DNA of 64,000 nt. Source: Luidia sarsii. Lineage: Eukaryota; Echinodermata; Asteroidea; Paxillosida; Luidiidae. The stretch is taken from NCBI GenBank assembly GCA_949987565.1, contig OX465102.1:27473370-27537369 (forward strand). Reading direction: 5' to 3'. Made by a program: the position numbers and the translations under genes. Position 1 is the first letter of the stretch; every line of letters starts with the position of its first letter. The notes beneath the pieces were generated by a model. The model had not been told where the DNA came from, ran no database searches, and saw only the letters and a program-made list of their open reading frames with translations. Positions 26,151-38,499 of the stretch are shown here, in pieces.

Positions 26151-27125
26151 TGTAGGAAGGGGGGGGGTGGCTGGTTGTTCGCATGCTGTGAACTCCTGGG
26201 GACGGGACTAGTACTAGTAGGGCCGCTGGTGCAGAAACTCTGGGAGACTGGGGCTGGGCAGATACATCGGGAGCTGGGCGTTGAGGGGGTCTAGTGGTCA
26301 GGGAAGGGGACGGCACACAGGTTCTGACGGAGAGGACGACTGCCAAAATCGCTCATTCTCTGCCTCGGATGAGGTTTAATTCGCAGATGGGTTCTAGGAA
26401 CGGGATATGTCAGGCGTCGGTTTTAACAATTATCTCCATTATAATGCCCGCTAAAGAAAGCACATATTTATGACAATGGTCAACAATTTTTGTAGATTCC
26501 CAGTCATGTATTCGGTAGTAATCTCTGTCCCATTAACCCCTCCCGAAACACGCACGCCTATCACACATACCACACCATTATAATCTTGTCACTATTCTGT
26601 CACTTCGGCTTGGTTGTCAGTCCAGACAAAATTCAAAAACCAAACAAACCAAACAAATTTATTGCTCAAAGTTGAGGATGGGTTGTGGTGATGCCCTGTG
26701 AAAATCTCGCTTTTTAAGTTTGCGTGGTTCTGAAAAGGCCTGATGAAATTGTGAACCAGCGACTTGCTACCACCACCTTGAATTGCCTGATATCTCATTT
26801 GTAATACCTTAATTGCATCATTCATTCATGTATGTGTACCTACCTTTCAAGCATATTTGTTTAATGGCGATCCTTCACTGATTGTGAAGCACGCCCTCTA
26901 TTGACCATTGCTGGGTTGTTTTTATCACAGAGCTGAAGATGTGTTTTGGCTTGCTACATTTACATCTGATTGTACATCTCTCATAGCAGTATTAAAATGT
27001 TCTCTGTTTATGTGCTGAAACTCATACTCCTGGTCATGTTATCAATGGCTGTAGCAATGACGTGACAGGTACGCCCATTGTCAATTGATAATCCTAATCT
27101 GGTACATGTACATGTACACTGTAAA
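26151..27125. other. G-rich then AT-rich spacer between the two F4 copies
   Basis: A G-run (26158-26167) and a G-rich stretch to about 26340 lie just right of the first F4 copy. The rest is AT-rich and featureless. Confidence 0.5.
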
Positions 27126-27594
27126 TGTGAACCGGCACAGTGACATGAGAAATATCCCACCAAAACACTTTTCGAGTAAACAACGCCTGAAGTCAAAATA
27201 TCTTCTAAATTCGATAAAAAAAAAAAAAATCAATTTTTATTATTTTATTTTCGGAAAGTAAATATATTGGAGGATATTATGTCCAAAGGATTTTTCCGAA
27301 ATCCGTCTCTAAATGTTGAAAAAACAAGGATTTCGGGAGAGTATTTGTGTACTGTTTTCATGAAAATGTTCCTGCCTTTTTGAATGGCCGCTTTCGAGGA
27401 GTTAGAATGGCGCTGCTATATCGTGTCTGGTACCAAATGAACGAGCGAAGTCCCTTTGTACTATTTAAAGCAAAGTTCAAACGGAAATAATTTTGATATC
27501 ATTTGAAAGCTAATGGTATGCTCTTTCACATCATTAGAAAATCTCAAAATCTCGAAAGTGGGGGTTATTCTTCATTATGCTGTGCCGGATCACA
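27126..27594 (-). mobile_element. F4 miniature element, inverted second copy
   Basis: It aligns end to end with the complement of 25702-26145: shared stretches include CACCAAAACACTTTTCGAGT, GGATTTTTCCGAAATCCGTC and GAAAATCTCAAAATCTCGA. The ends are TGTGAACCGGCACAG and GCTGTGCCGGATCACA, each with one change from the other copy's repeats. No clear target duplication remains. Length is 469 bp; the extra bases are mainly an A-run and an ATTTTATT expansion near 27210. Confidence 0.87.
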
Positions 27595-27842
27595 AATGTA
27601 CTGTACCTCACCTGCTCGATTTGATGTTTTGTGAGGTGGTTTACTATGTACAGCAAGTTGAGTTTTTTTATCAACGTTAGCTTATTCAAACCATGGAGGA
27701 ATAAACTCACTGGTAATGATGAGTTTATCACAGTTAACACTACATGTATAGTGCATGTACTAGTACATGTACATGTACAGTGTACTACATGTGTGTATCG
27801 ACCAGGCTGGCACTACACTGTACACGTAAGTACGGTACCCTG

Positions 27843-28011
27843 CAGCCGATTTCACAAAACTTCAAATGTTGCATACGCAACATTTTGTTGCGTAACGTAC
27901 GCAACATTTTGCTGCCTTTGCTAAATATTGCTGAACAGAGTCATAGAGGCGCAAGACTTACGCAACATTTGTACGTAGCGTAACTTACGCAACTTTTCTT
28001 GAAATCAGCTG
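27843..28011. mobile_element. 169-bp miniature element with ACGCAACATTTT motifs
   Basis: CAGCCGATTTCACAAAACT and, inverted from the right end, CAGCTGATTTCAAGAAAAG form the terminal repeats. Between them ACGCAACATTTT or close variants occurs four times, with GTTGCGTAACGTACGCAAC nearly palindromic. The GATTTCACAAA terminus resembles F5 and may indicate a shared origin. Confidence 0.65.
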
Positions 28012-29107
28012 CTGCTTTGTACAATACTGTACAGTACACATACATGTACTCAATAATTATACAGTACATAGGTTACACTGTGCTTTCATTGGAGATGAAC
28101 TACCCCCTCTATTGGCTGGTTTGTATTATTGTGGCTTTGAGCATGATTTGACCTGCATTATTTTGGAAAATAGTGCGGTTTCATTCTTGCTATGCTTGAT
28201 TTGATATTGGAATCAATGGACTGTGTGAAGGGATTTCCTCTCTTTAAGTAATCCTTTATTCTCTGAAGAAGAATAAAGGTCAGAAAAACTGCAGTACATG
28301 TACAAAGCTATTAAGCTACACATGCGTGGTTCCTCCTGGAAATGGGAGCCTGTTGTGGTTTTTAAATCAGAACACTTTGGATATTGTACCATCTCTCTGG
28401 CTCAATGGGTTTTGAAACTTGAAATGGTGGCTTTTCAGAAGGGACATTTACATGACATTGCTATGTACAGTACATATATTTTTGTACATGCATTTTTTAC
28501 TTTGGTCTGTAAATGTTACTGTATTTATGTGTGATTAATTATTGCTATTTTACTGATTTATATTTTAGTTTCAACTTCATAAATTTTTAAGAGGCCGGGA
28601 CAGACATTTCTGTCCTAGCAGGGCCTTTTCCGAAAATAGGGCCTTTCTCGTTTACAAAGGTCCTGCTTATTAGATAAATTAATGAGCACCAATGCCTTTT
28701 GTTTTTGAGTGGGTGGATGGTTGATATGATCATGGAGATATGATATGATATTGGTTTTTCAGTGTAGCGTATTTTCTCTCTGGGGCCCAGGCTCTAGACC
28801 TTGTCGTCATCTTGTCAAGTCTGAAAACGCAGGCTTTAGTTTCAGAGTTGCTGAATGCGAAGGCTGGTTGTCTTGTTTGGTAATTGGTATAGACTATAGA
28901 GTGTCGTCCTACAGTCCTAGTAACTCTAGTCAGATCGGAGCTTGTTCATTGATACCTTGTGACATTGTTAGGCTTTAGAGAAATCATGGCAGTACCTTCA
29001 TGGAGAAAGGATGAAACTGACAACCAAACCTTAGCCTTAGATTGCATTTTGTAAAGGGCAGTAGACTCAAGGTGGAAATGCATTTCACCAAATGAAAAGT
29101 GTCTATT

Positions 29108-29602
29108 GCCGCGTTTCCACTGGACTTATTTTGGTTAAAGTAACCGAGACAATGGTTACTTTGACCGTAATAAGTCCAGTGGAAATGGCCCAGTAAAATT
29201 CTCTCGGTCACTTTAACCGAGTCCAATGGTTACTTTTACCGAGCAACCTCTGCCCAGTAAAAGTGACCAGGTAAGTTTAACCGAGCCGATTAGTCCAGTG
29301 GAAACGCACCATTCGGTAAAAAGCGACTCAGTAAAAAACCACATCCGGCCTAAGACGTAACACGTACATGCACTGAGCACAGCATCTGCTTCTTGTTGCG
29401 CGCCTAAATGTAGTACACACACTTACATTGTGTATCTGGCTGACACTTGACCTTCATGAGCCATTGTATTGTCAGCTTGATTACTTTAACCATCGTCTTG
29501 GTTTGACTGACTCAAAAGTCCAAGTGGGAACGACGGTCAAATTTGACCATTAGAAATTTAACCATCGTCTCGGTTAAATTTGAGTCCAGTGGAAATGCGG
29601 CT
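29108..29602 (-). mobile_element. F2 miniature inverted-repeat element, full length
   Basis: The terminal inverted repeats are GCCGCGTTTCCACTGGACT and AGTCCAGTGGAAATGCGGC. At 495 bp it is the longest of the four copies. The centre (about 29330-29480) has a segment with GGCCTAAGACGTAACACG and a TCATGAGCCATTGTA stretch, shared in inverted form with the 37241 copy. Open frames inside it are by-products of the repeat. Confidence 0.88.
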
Positions 29603-30699
29603 TTTACCATTTTTTTCATCAGATTGTAAAAAAAAAAAAATCCCAGTCAGATATCTTTGACTTTGTTTATCAAACGAATAATGTTGTAAAAACACCCAGC
29701 ATTCCTTGTTTTTATAGCCAGTGTGCTGATCAGAAGTTGACATGCGAAACAAAACCTCTGGCATGATTCACTAGTTTATGGGCAACATTGGTGGCGGGTG
29801 GAAAGAATGGGTGAAATCCAATCAAATGAAATCAAGTCTTTTGGGGGTGATTCACTTCAGTATAATTGCCAGTTCCTGTGAATGGGTGTCGATTGAACAA
29901 TTAGCAAACAGTGATCGTGGTTCCATGAGGTATAAGGCTCCCCTCCGCATTTGGAGTTATGGTACCCAGCAGAGCCCACCCCCCTTTCACTTCTTGGTCG
30001 TGCCCAATTAGGACCAACTGGGGAGTGAAGGGACACAGTGCACGGCCCTCTGGAGTTTCTCCTGGCCCGAATCAACCCTAAACCCCCTGAACCCAATTGC
30101 TTTTGCCCCTGGTCTAATCCCACTGGTATGCCCATATTAAATGCACACTGTTGACAGTGGTGCACTGCTGCACAAAGCAACTTCACTACACCATGACTAC
30201 ACTTCAGGCCAGAGGAAGGGCCAAGTCAACGCCCTTCTGTTGACCAAGCTGCAATTGAGAAAGTATCACAGTTTGATTGAATGGAGCCCTGACTTAGTAG
30301 ATGATGCGGCCCCCTTTTTTTTTTACACCAAAGCCTGACTGAGCGCAGGGCTTATCTGTCAACTCATCTGTCATCCTGCTCCATTGAGATGTGCGCACAC
30401 AAAGGAATGGTGATGAACGGACTGACTCGCATGCGGCTCCAATGACAATCCAGACTGAAAAGTCCCCCCCCCCCCCTGTATAGCGGTGTCACAAGTTCAT
30501 AGAATAAACACAGCGGCCCGGAAACCAGTGTGGCAAGCCACAGCAGTGGAAACTTCAGATGCGAAGTGAAGTGAGGTGGAATCGGAGTTATATCAGCTTT
30601 CACTCCCTGGCTCCCCCCATGCAGCAGAAAGACTCCCAGTACTTGTTGCTGGACTGGAAATGTTGGCTGATCCCTGTTGATTTTCCGCCAGACTCTCTT

Positions 30700-31222
30700 T
30701 TGAAAGAGGGAGAGAAAAGTCGCCTTCGAAATCTTTGCTGCCACTGAAGAGGATTGGAGTTATGGAATTCCGCGGGCTTGTGTGAGGATAAGCCGTCTAT
30801 TGAGGCGTTACAGTTCAGAAGTTGGGCTTGTCACGCTCCTGTGCTGAAAAGAAAAGAAAAAAACACAACACCTTGGAATTTTTTTCGCGGAAGGAAGTTT
30901 TTTTCAGATGAGTGGGCATGGTGGGTTGGTTCAACAAGGACTGAAGGAGTGGATCCACCTGCTTCCTGTGCCAGCGGTTTCCTCTACAACAAAAACGAAC
31001 CTCTTCTTCTGAATATGATTATGTACATGTGTGCATGCACGCACATGTCAGATGTGATGCTGGGGTAAATGGCAGCCGTGATTACAGACACAAGAAAGCC
31101 ATGGCTATCCCGTTGTTGACTCAGTGGAGCTTTGCCCTTGCAATGACAAAGGTTGGCAAGAGAAACTGATGCAGGTTTTGTTGTTTACTTCGTCACTTGT
31201 TTGCTGAAGAAACGCTGGAAAG
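30700..31222 (+). other. possible 5' UTR / promoter-proximal block upstream of the candidate first exon
   Basis: This block has more even base composition than its surroundings, few CATGTA repeats (one short run near 31020) and none of the miniature elements found elsewhere. No TATA box or clear initiator stands out. It contains several upstream ATGs, including a short open frame of about 104 codons at 30754-31068 that I do not recognise and do not regard as a gene. Confidence 0.2.
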
Positions 31223-31246
31223 ATGTTAGCTGTGGAGCCAGTTCAG
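31223..31246 (+). CDS. candidate first coding exon (8 codons) of the CAP-Gly gene
   Basis: An ATG with A at -3 (AAAGATG) opens MLAVEPVQ and runs directly into CAG|GTATTA, a usable 5' splice site. The last codon is complete, so the exon ends in phase 0, the phase in which the CAP-Gly exon at 62501 begins. An in-frame TGA at 31205-31207 closes the frame upstream, and without splicing the frame stops about 18 nt past the donor. The preceding 500 bases are relatively balanced in composition and free of the window's repeats, as expected of a 5' UTR. The joined reading would place SRIP about 14 residues from the start. This is inference: one in three such coincidences agrees in phase by chance, the donor is not strong (GTATTA instead of GTAAGT), and upstream ATGs exist in the presumed leader. 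Confidence 0.3.
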
Positions 31247-31467
31247 GTATTATTTATCATTGTTTAGTTTGATCATTTCAGCCACCTCTGTTAGACTTGA
31301 TTAATACAGGCCAAATCCATACATTTTGCCTACAGGTGTACAAAAAATTACCAAAGACGTACTTTCACTTGTACTTGTACTTAGTTGTAGCATTTTTGTA
31401 TGATGTGCTTTGCATGTTCCCTTGTGTAACTGTAGACTTAGCTTTGTACTCCTTTTTAAACAAATTG

Positions 31468-31572
31468 ACTTTCTGCCTTTGAGAAAGGTCTTGTTAGGAT
31501 TGAAATGTCGGGCCTTCCAAATGTTGGTATTCACCTTTTGGTAATTGTAGTCAGAAGCAGTTTGCAACATCG
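31468..31572 (-). mobile_element. F1 element, right arm
   Basis: TTCTGCCTTTGAGAAAGGTC, GTTAGGATTGAAATGTCGGG and then AGCAGTTTGCAACAT read as the complement of a left arm. The palindrome partner is missing. Confidence 0.72.
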
Positions 31573-33156
31573 TTCCATATTAATTCGATTTTAAGACAAT
31601 CAAAATATCAAGATTGTTAGAAAAGGAGCACTATTGGTACTAGGGCTAGTTACTGTAGCTAGTGCATGTACGTAATTATCATGAGTTCTAGAACTTTGTG
31701 TTTAGTCTTTTCAAAGAGCAAGGAAACAAACTCTGTGGTCCTACCTTTGAGCTGTTAAATTACTGGATTTAGTGTATTATGAATCATAGTGCATTTAGTT
31801 TAGGGCAGTGGGCTACATTATTGAATAAGTAAATAGTACGCTTGAGCAATGAGCATACATGTGGTTTTCATCTATGGGTATGATTCAGAATTTGATACAG
31901 GAACTCGAGCCCCAGTTTCTATACATGTACTCCCTGTGTCAAATTTCCATTCATAAGTGCTATTCTATTTTTATAAATATTGCATGTACATGCATAGTCT
32001 GGTATAGCTTACATGTATGTTTGAAGGACTTACGGTAAGTTACCGTACTAAATATGTAGGCCCTACTAGTACTACTAGTATTGTATATTACATTTACTGT
32101 ACATGTATACAAACCAAGCATGATATCGTCCTTCTATGTATTTCATATGATGTACCGGTACACAAAACATCTGTCACAAGAAGCAATTAAGGTAAAGGTA
32201 AACAGCAGTTTGCTGATAGGAAAGACATTTTTCTGTCAGTGTCTCAATTTTGTATGTAACATTTGATATCATGAATGTCACAGGCAGCTTTTGGACAGGC
32301 AATAGAATAGGGTAGTTACAGTAACCCTAGCCCTTCTTTTTCATGTTTGAAAAAACCAAACATTTTTCTCTAGTTACAAGGGTTACAGCACTGTACTGTA
32401 GCTAAGAATAGGGTAACCAATTTGCAAGGTACTATAAAGTGTAGAGTGTAGTGTGTATACGTACCGGTATATAATGTATTTCATGCAAAAGGAGCATTTT
32501 GTTAGCACATTACTTTCCGAAAGCATCTCAATACCCCAAGAAAATTATCTGAAAAGTGAAGGATGAACAATCACTGCACTGGAACTTATTGTCGCCTGTA
32601 CCTTGTACCGGTATCGGGTATGGCATGGTCTTTTGAAGGGATATGTATACATAGTGCAGGGAATGTTGAATTTTATCAGAGGCTGCTGCTGCCATGTTAA
32701 TGGATACCGTATATAGTACCCAGTACATGTAAAACCCAAGTGACAGGCAGGAAAGCCTGCAATCCGGAAAGGCTTCCCAAAGTCCCAATGCCAGTGTTCG
32801 TGCCAGTGGACTTACTGTATCTTGCCTGCCTGGGAAATAAGGTCAGCAAGGCTTGCCAAAGGAAGGCACAGACCGGCTGTGATTTACAATGCCATCTGTC
32901 CTTGTCACTAATACAGTACACGCACACACTCATTTGTGTATCCTTGTGGAGACATTGCTTTCTCATCATGCAGTATTACTATAAAACCGGGTGAGAAATG
33001 ATGTTTTAAAAATGCTCCCTTTTCAACCACATTCACTTTCCTGGGTAGAAATTTGGACCGTATGTCCCTTATATAACACTTCAATTTACGACAGATTCTT
33101 TCCCATCACAAATTTTCCATTTTTGAGTAAATTTCCAAATATCAGTTTCATGAAAA

Positions 33157-33253
33157 CCTTGTGGAGACCTAGCACTACCAGTATACATGGTAACACCTTT
33201 ACAATTTCCCTGTGGAGACCCATTCAACCCTATTGTCTTAGGTCTCCACAAGG
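33157..33253. mobile_element. 97-bp miniature foldback with 15-bp perfect ends
   Basis: CCTTGTGGAGACCTA (33157-33171) and its exact complement (33239-33253) bound a 67-base interior. A third, direct partial copy, CCCTGTGGAGACCC, lies inside near 33208. Confidence 0.6.
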
Positions 33254-33685
33254 CACTAGATGTGAATGGACATTGTACATGTACATTGTACACATAAATG
33301 TACAGTACATGTACATCACAGTGGATGGACAGTGTGCATATTACCGCATAGCCTGCACAAAAAAAATATTGTCTGAAATGCCTAAGTTGACTAGTGTCCC
33401 TGTACATGTGTACGATTGTAAAACATACATCGTATTGATGTATCTGTAATCAGAGAGGGGCATCCTGTTATTATTGAATGAGGTAATGGACGGTGCATTG
33501 AAGGAAGAGGACTATTTATTACTTGTACATGTTGAGGGGAAGAGCCTAGGTAGGAGTAGAGGAGGCTTGGATATCTAGCCTGAGAGATTGGTTACAAGAA
33601 AGAATCTGAGGTGGAGCTGCTGAAGACAGCAAAACACAGATAACTCTGGCATATGACATGATACTGATACTAGTGATAGCCAATA

Positions 33686-34070
33686 GCCGCGTTTCCACTG
33701 GACTAAAATTAAACCGAGACGATGGTTAAATTTCCAGTGGTCAAATTTGACCGTCGTTCCCACTTGGACTTTTGAGTCGGTCAATTTAACCGAGCAATGG
33801 TTAAAGTCACCGAGCTGCAACAAATATTTGTGCACAGTGCATGTACGCCGAGTCGCGTTTTACCGAGTGGTGCATTTCCACTGAAGCGGCTCGGTTAAAC
33901 TTACCTGGTCACTTTTACTGGGCAGAGGTTGACCGGTAAAAGTGACCATTCGGCTCAGTTCAAGTAACCGAGAGGAAATTTAACTGGGCCGTTTCAACTG
34001 GACTTAAAATGGGAAAAGTAACCATAGTCTCGGTTACTTTGACCAAAATAAGTCCAGTGGAAACGCAGCT
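33686..34070 (+). mobile_element. F2 miniature element, internally deleted copy
   Basis: It begins GCCGCGTTTCCACTGGAC and ends GTCCAGTGGAAACGCAGC, flanked by TA on both sides. It is about 100 bases shorter than the 37241 copy because much of the central non-repetitive segment is missing. The ACCGAG/CTCGGT motif series is retained. Confidence 0.87.
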
Positions 34071-35236
34071 AAAGTCTTGAGATAATTACCTAATGGGCAG
34101 TATACATTTATTCACACATTTTGACGCCCCACGGTTCCCGTAAACAGCAAAATACATGTAAAGCAGGAAAATACTCAAACAAATTATATTACAAGCATAC
34201 CGTATGGCCGTCTTGTAAACTCTGTATTTTAAAACATCTGTATCCTATGACCTCCTAGTAGGTGTCATTTAAAAGCTCCTAATCTCCTCCATTTCATGAG
34301 GGGATAAACTCAATCTTGGTTTTTCCCAGAAAGTGCCTGGTTTTGGCATGGGCTGTCACATATTACATATTATATTACATCTGCATATATATGATGTGCT
34401 GTAAACTCCTTGATGTACAATATAAGTTAACTTGTTTAATTTGTATTTGCCAATAACCAACAAACAATCATGCACACTACACGTTCATACATGTACATGT
34501 ACATGTATGTATGTACATCAAGTACCGGTACTTCACTTCACCGAGACTTATGTATGTACGCTTAGCATACATGTACATGTACATGTATGTACCATACATA
34601 CAATACAATACATACAATACATGTTCATGTACAGGAAATACACAGGAATGGCCTTTGTAATTTTGTATGGATATTTCTTTAGAAATAGATGCAAATTGAA
34701 AAATCTTAATTGGAAGAGTGACCCACATAGTGAAACGAATTGCATTTGTACACGATCCCGTGTGCATGCACAAGATGTGCACAACAAGATGGTATCATGT
34801 TGCCTGGCAACAGAGTGGAGCTTTATCTTGTCTGATTTGTTACTGAACTGAAATGAGATGCAGTGCACGCTGTACATGTTTACCATATATATTAACATGT
34901 GCAAGGGATACAGTATATATTTGTGTACATGGGTCAGCACAAGGACCATATGTGTCACATCATTCTGAACAAGTCACACGAAAAATCTTCAAGCTACCGG
35001 TACTTATTGGCAAAAGTGACGAATCTGAAAAGAAAAGAAAATGTGTATGCATTCTGCACATTGCTAATGGCCACATGCCTGGCCACATACAGGCGGTATT
35101 CAAACTCACATCTACTGCTCAACGAATCATATCTTCTTCAGCATCACAAAATCATATCATGTACATGATGTATCTTTCTCAAAGGCCGAGAAAGTCGGAC
35201 CTTTGAGAAATGTCATGCGAAGATCAAAGTCTCCTC

Positions 35237-35380
35237 TAGGTGGATTTCACAGAGCTTTACGATGCATCGTAATTCATCTTACGAAATTTGATGGATAACC
35301 CATCCTTAGTTGTGATACACCATATGGTTTCTGTGCATCGCTCATCGTCTTACGGTGGACTGTAGCTGATTGTAGGTCCT
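35237..35380 (+). mobile_element. F5 miniature element of about 145 bp
   Basis: AGGTGGATTTCACAGAGC begins the unit; ACGATGCATCGT near the left end is a perfect palindrome. GTTGTGATACACCAT and GTGCATCGCTCATCGTCTTA match the inverted copy at 12613 in order. Confidence 0.65.
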
Positions 35381-36457
35381 CCTACGTTTTATTTAAAAAA
35401 AAAAGTTTTTGAACAATGCACAATACAGTACCTATAATTATGTTGGTCAATGTTTATGCACGTTCAGTTGCTGACTGGGCATGCTAAAATGTCCACAGGG
35501 TTTTATGTTGGACTTTTATTTGTTCCGAAGTTCCAAAGCATGTACAGACACGTAAAATGGTCGGAGAATGTACATGTAGAAGTTAGCGCCAGCGGCTAGT
35601 GCAATAATAAACAGCTCGGGTGTTGTACACAGAGCATGCTTGTAATAATATACATTTGCGCCATTACGGGCCACATCAGTGCACAATGTACAGTGTACTG
35701 ACTACAAACCGCGGTTAATGTGTTGCATGATTTATGGGTGTGAAACTAAAGTCAATGCTACTCAGGCCCCTTCCAATTATTTTGATTGCTCGTGGAATTG
35801 CAATTGCAAAGCAGTCTGCGGTCTGCACAACATGAGGACAATAAGCATAATGTTCCTCCCTAGTAGAGTCGAACAAGAGTTTTGACTGTTACAATTTTCT
35901 ATGTTTTTCTGTAGTGCTTGTAACAAAGTGAAGGATACCTGCCGGGGATTTTGTAAAAAGAATTTGAATAATGGCACCAAATTTTACTAGACTGGGATGT
36001 CTGGCTTACACGCTATCAGTGCTTGACTGCATGAATTTATAAACTTTGTTGTTCCATAACTGAACATCTTCAAAGATGTACATGTGTAACATATTGTAAA
36101 TGTAAAACAAAAGGATGGAAATTAATCTAAAAAACAACATGGGTTCGTCTTCAGTAATCACATATTTGCATGTCTTTGCTTGCATTCATTTTAATGTTGT
36201 GAAATTTGTCATTGCTAATATGCCTGTGCATATAAACTCAAGCATATTAGTTTATGAACATTTGTCCTGTTGGAACCGGGCCAAATGGGGATAGCAGACC
36301 AATTTACAAGGACAACTTCCGGATCAGTTGACAGAGACAGCAAATATTCAGAAATCACATTTGAACTCTGTACATTGTATACATAGGCCTACATAATCAT
36401 GTACCATGTATGATATCCTGGCCATGGGCAGAGCACCATACATTGCATAGAACACTA

Positions 36458-36931
36458 GGGCCGTTCCCACTACGAAAATTATCGTGATTTGAAATGTGAT
36501 TCAAAAACCAGGTTTTTTGGTCATGTCCACAGAGACCAACTGAGATATCACTTCGCAAAAAAAATCGCAAACCAATTTTGGATAGCAGTTGTAGTCAAAT
36601 GGTGGAGGTGTGTCCTTGATAGTGGCCCACTCGGGGAGCCATAATTATAAACAAGCACGGCAGTTCCTGTCAATCAGAGCGTGAGCGGTGCATTTTGGGA
36701 TTCAAAAACCCGGTGCGATTCAGTGGAGCATTCCCACACACACCGCGTCGCAAATAAATGCTGTTATTTGAAAAAGTCTCACTCTTAGTGGAGTCCGAAT
36801 CACGATTCCAATCACACTGAAGTATTTAATGCGTTTATTGTGTCCACACATACACAAAAGTGGAGTTTGAATCGCGATTCAAATCATGATCCAAATAATC
36901 ATGGTTTTTTTTGGCGACATGGATACGGTCC
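36458..36931 (+). mobile_element. F3 miniature inverted-repeat element, complete copy
   Basis: The ends are GGGCCGTTCCCACTACG and, inverted, GGACCGTATCC, flanked by TA on both sides (36456-36457 and 36932-36933), which suggests a short TA-type target duplication. The subterminal regions carry repeated ATCGTGATT / AATCGCGATT palindromes, facing inward from the left and outward at the right. Length is about 474 bp with no coding potential. It is the left member of a cluster with an F1 copy at 36993 and an F2 copy at 37241. Confidence 0.85.
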
Positions 36932-36989
36932 TACTGAGTATAACAGCCTGACAGGCTTTTCTCAGGGCCACACTCATTTTCAACAGAGA

Positions 36990-37155
36990 TAATATTTCAA
37001 AACTTAGTGGGCCCGACGTTTCGATCCTAGCAGGACCTTTCTCAAAGGTCCCCCTCTACCTCTCTCTGCCTTTGAGAAAGGTTCTGCTAGGATCGAAACA
37101 TCAGGCCCACTAAATTTTGAGATTTGCATTTTGGTCATTTTAGGCAGTAAGAGAT
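36990..37155. mobile_element. F1 foldback element with both core arms
   Basis: The arm ending CGATCCTAGCAGGACCTTTC (to about 37048) is matched inverted by GAAAGGTTCTGCTAGGATCG (from about 37069) across a 20-base loop. The arms continue outward as TTAGTGGGCCCGACGTTT and its counterpart. The right arm also keeps GATTTGCATTTTGGTCATTT. Confidence 0.85.
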
Positions 37156-37240
37156 AATTTTAGGCAGTTAAGAGATAATATTTAATAGAAATGAAAAAAT
37201 GATACGTAGGGCCTATAATATGTTGACTGTCACAGCATAA

Positions 37241-37724
37241 GCCGCGTTTCCACTGGACTAAAATTTAACCGAGACGATGGTTACATTTCTAATGGTCAAA
37301 TTTTCCCGTCGTTCCCACTTGGACTTTTGAGTCAGTCAAATTTAACCGAGACGATGGTTAAAGTAACCGAGCTGGCAATATAACGGCTCATGAAGGTCAA
37401 GTGTCAGCTGGATACACAATGTGTACAATTAGGCGCGCAACATGAAGCAGACGCTGTGCACAGTGCATGTACGTGTTACGTCATAGGCCGGATGTGGTTT
37501 TTTACCGAGTCGCATTTAACCGAGTGGTGCGTTTCCACTGGACTAATCGGCTCGGTTAAACTTACCTGGTCACTGGGCAGAGGTTGCTCGGTAAAAGTAA
37601 CCATTGGACTTGGTTAAAGTAACCGAGAGAAATTTGACTGGGCTGTTTCCACTGGACTTATTTTGGTCAAAGTAACCATCGTCTCGGTTACTTTAACCAA
37701 AATAAGTCCAGTGGAAACGCCGCT
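37241..37724 (+). mobile_element. F2 miniature inverted-repeat element, full length
   Basis: It starts GCCGCGTTTCCACTGGAC and ends GTCCAGTGGAAACGCCGC. The two outer thirds are arrays of TTAACCGAG, ACGATGGTTA and GTCCAGTGG motifs. The centre (about 37380-37490) is non-repetitive and contains AGGCGCGCAACATGAAGC. A 75-codon frame inside also occurs, on the other strand, in the 29108 copy and carries no recognisable domain. Confidence 0.9.
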
Positions 37725-38499
37725 TTTCAGTCCTTTCCACCATGCAAGCATTCAAGTCTCATTAGTACATACATTCCCTTGTGCAAACCATGGAGGAAGG
37801 ACCATGTGCAAACAATGGACTTTGCCCCTAAGGCATGACTTTAAAGTGGCTTCCAGGTGTAATTGGCCATTGGAAAACTGCACTAGGCCACCTGAAACTG
37901 TGGAATTAGTGAGTGGCCTGGCTGGCCTGTGCCCCCCCTCAGGTACCCCCCTGAAAATAAACTCCTCGATGTACAGTACTTGGATTCAAAACTGTATGTT
38001 GAGATCCGGTCCATCAAAGGATCATGAAAACTTGCTCCGGTGGCCCTAGCTGACCGATGGAGGAAAAAAACAAGGGTCGAGACCGGCGTGGTGCCATGCT
38101 GTGCCAGTACTGTGTCCTCTGATAAATGAGTTAAAAGGTGACATATGCCCAAGTAATCGCAGGAGCACTCTGCCGCACTCACTACACAGAGCAGCCATGG
38201 CCTCCGGGAAGAGATGGCACACTGCTTCTTCTTTTTTTAGTCTGAATCATCTTCCATCTGATAAAAACAACGTCGGGTTTCCGCAAACATCCGCCGCAGC
38301 TGTTAGAAAGCCTCTTGCTCCTTCTCAAATCTTTTCAGGAAACGTGTGATCCTCCGCAAGGCAATGGATTTTGCCCCTACTGTCTCTCCCCCCTTGTCCC
38401 CCTCTACCTCTCCTGTGTCAAGGGATGTCTCTCTCCCCCTCTCTCTTTCTCTTTGTGTCTCTCTTTCCCTGTGTATTTTCTCTCTTTCTCTTTTTCCTT

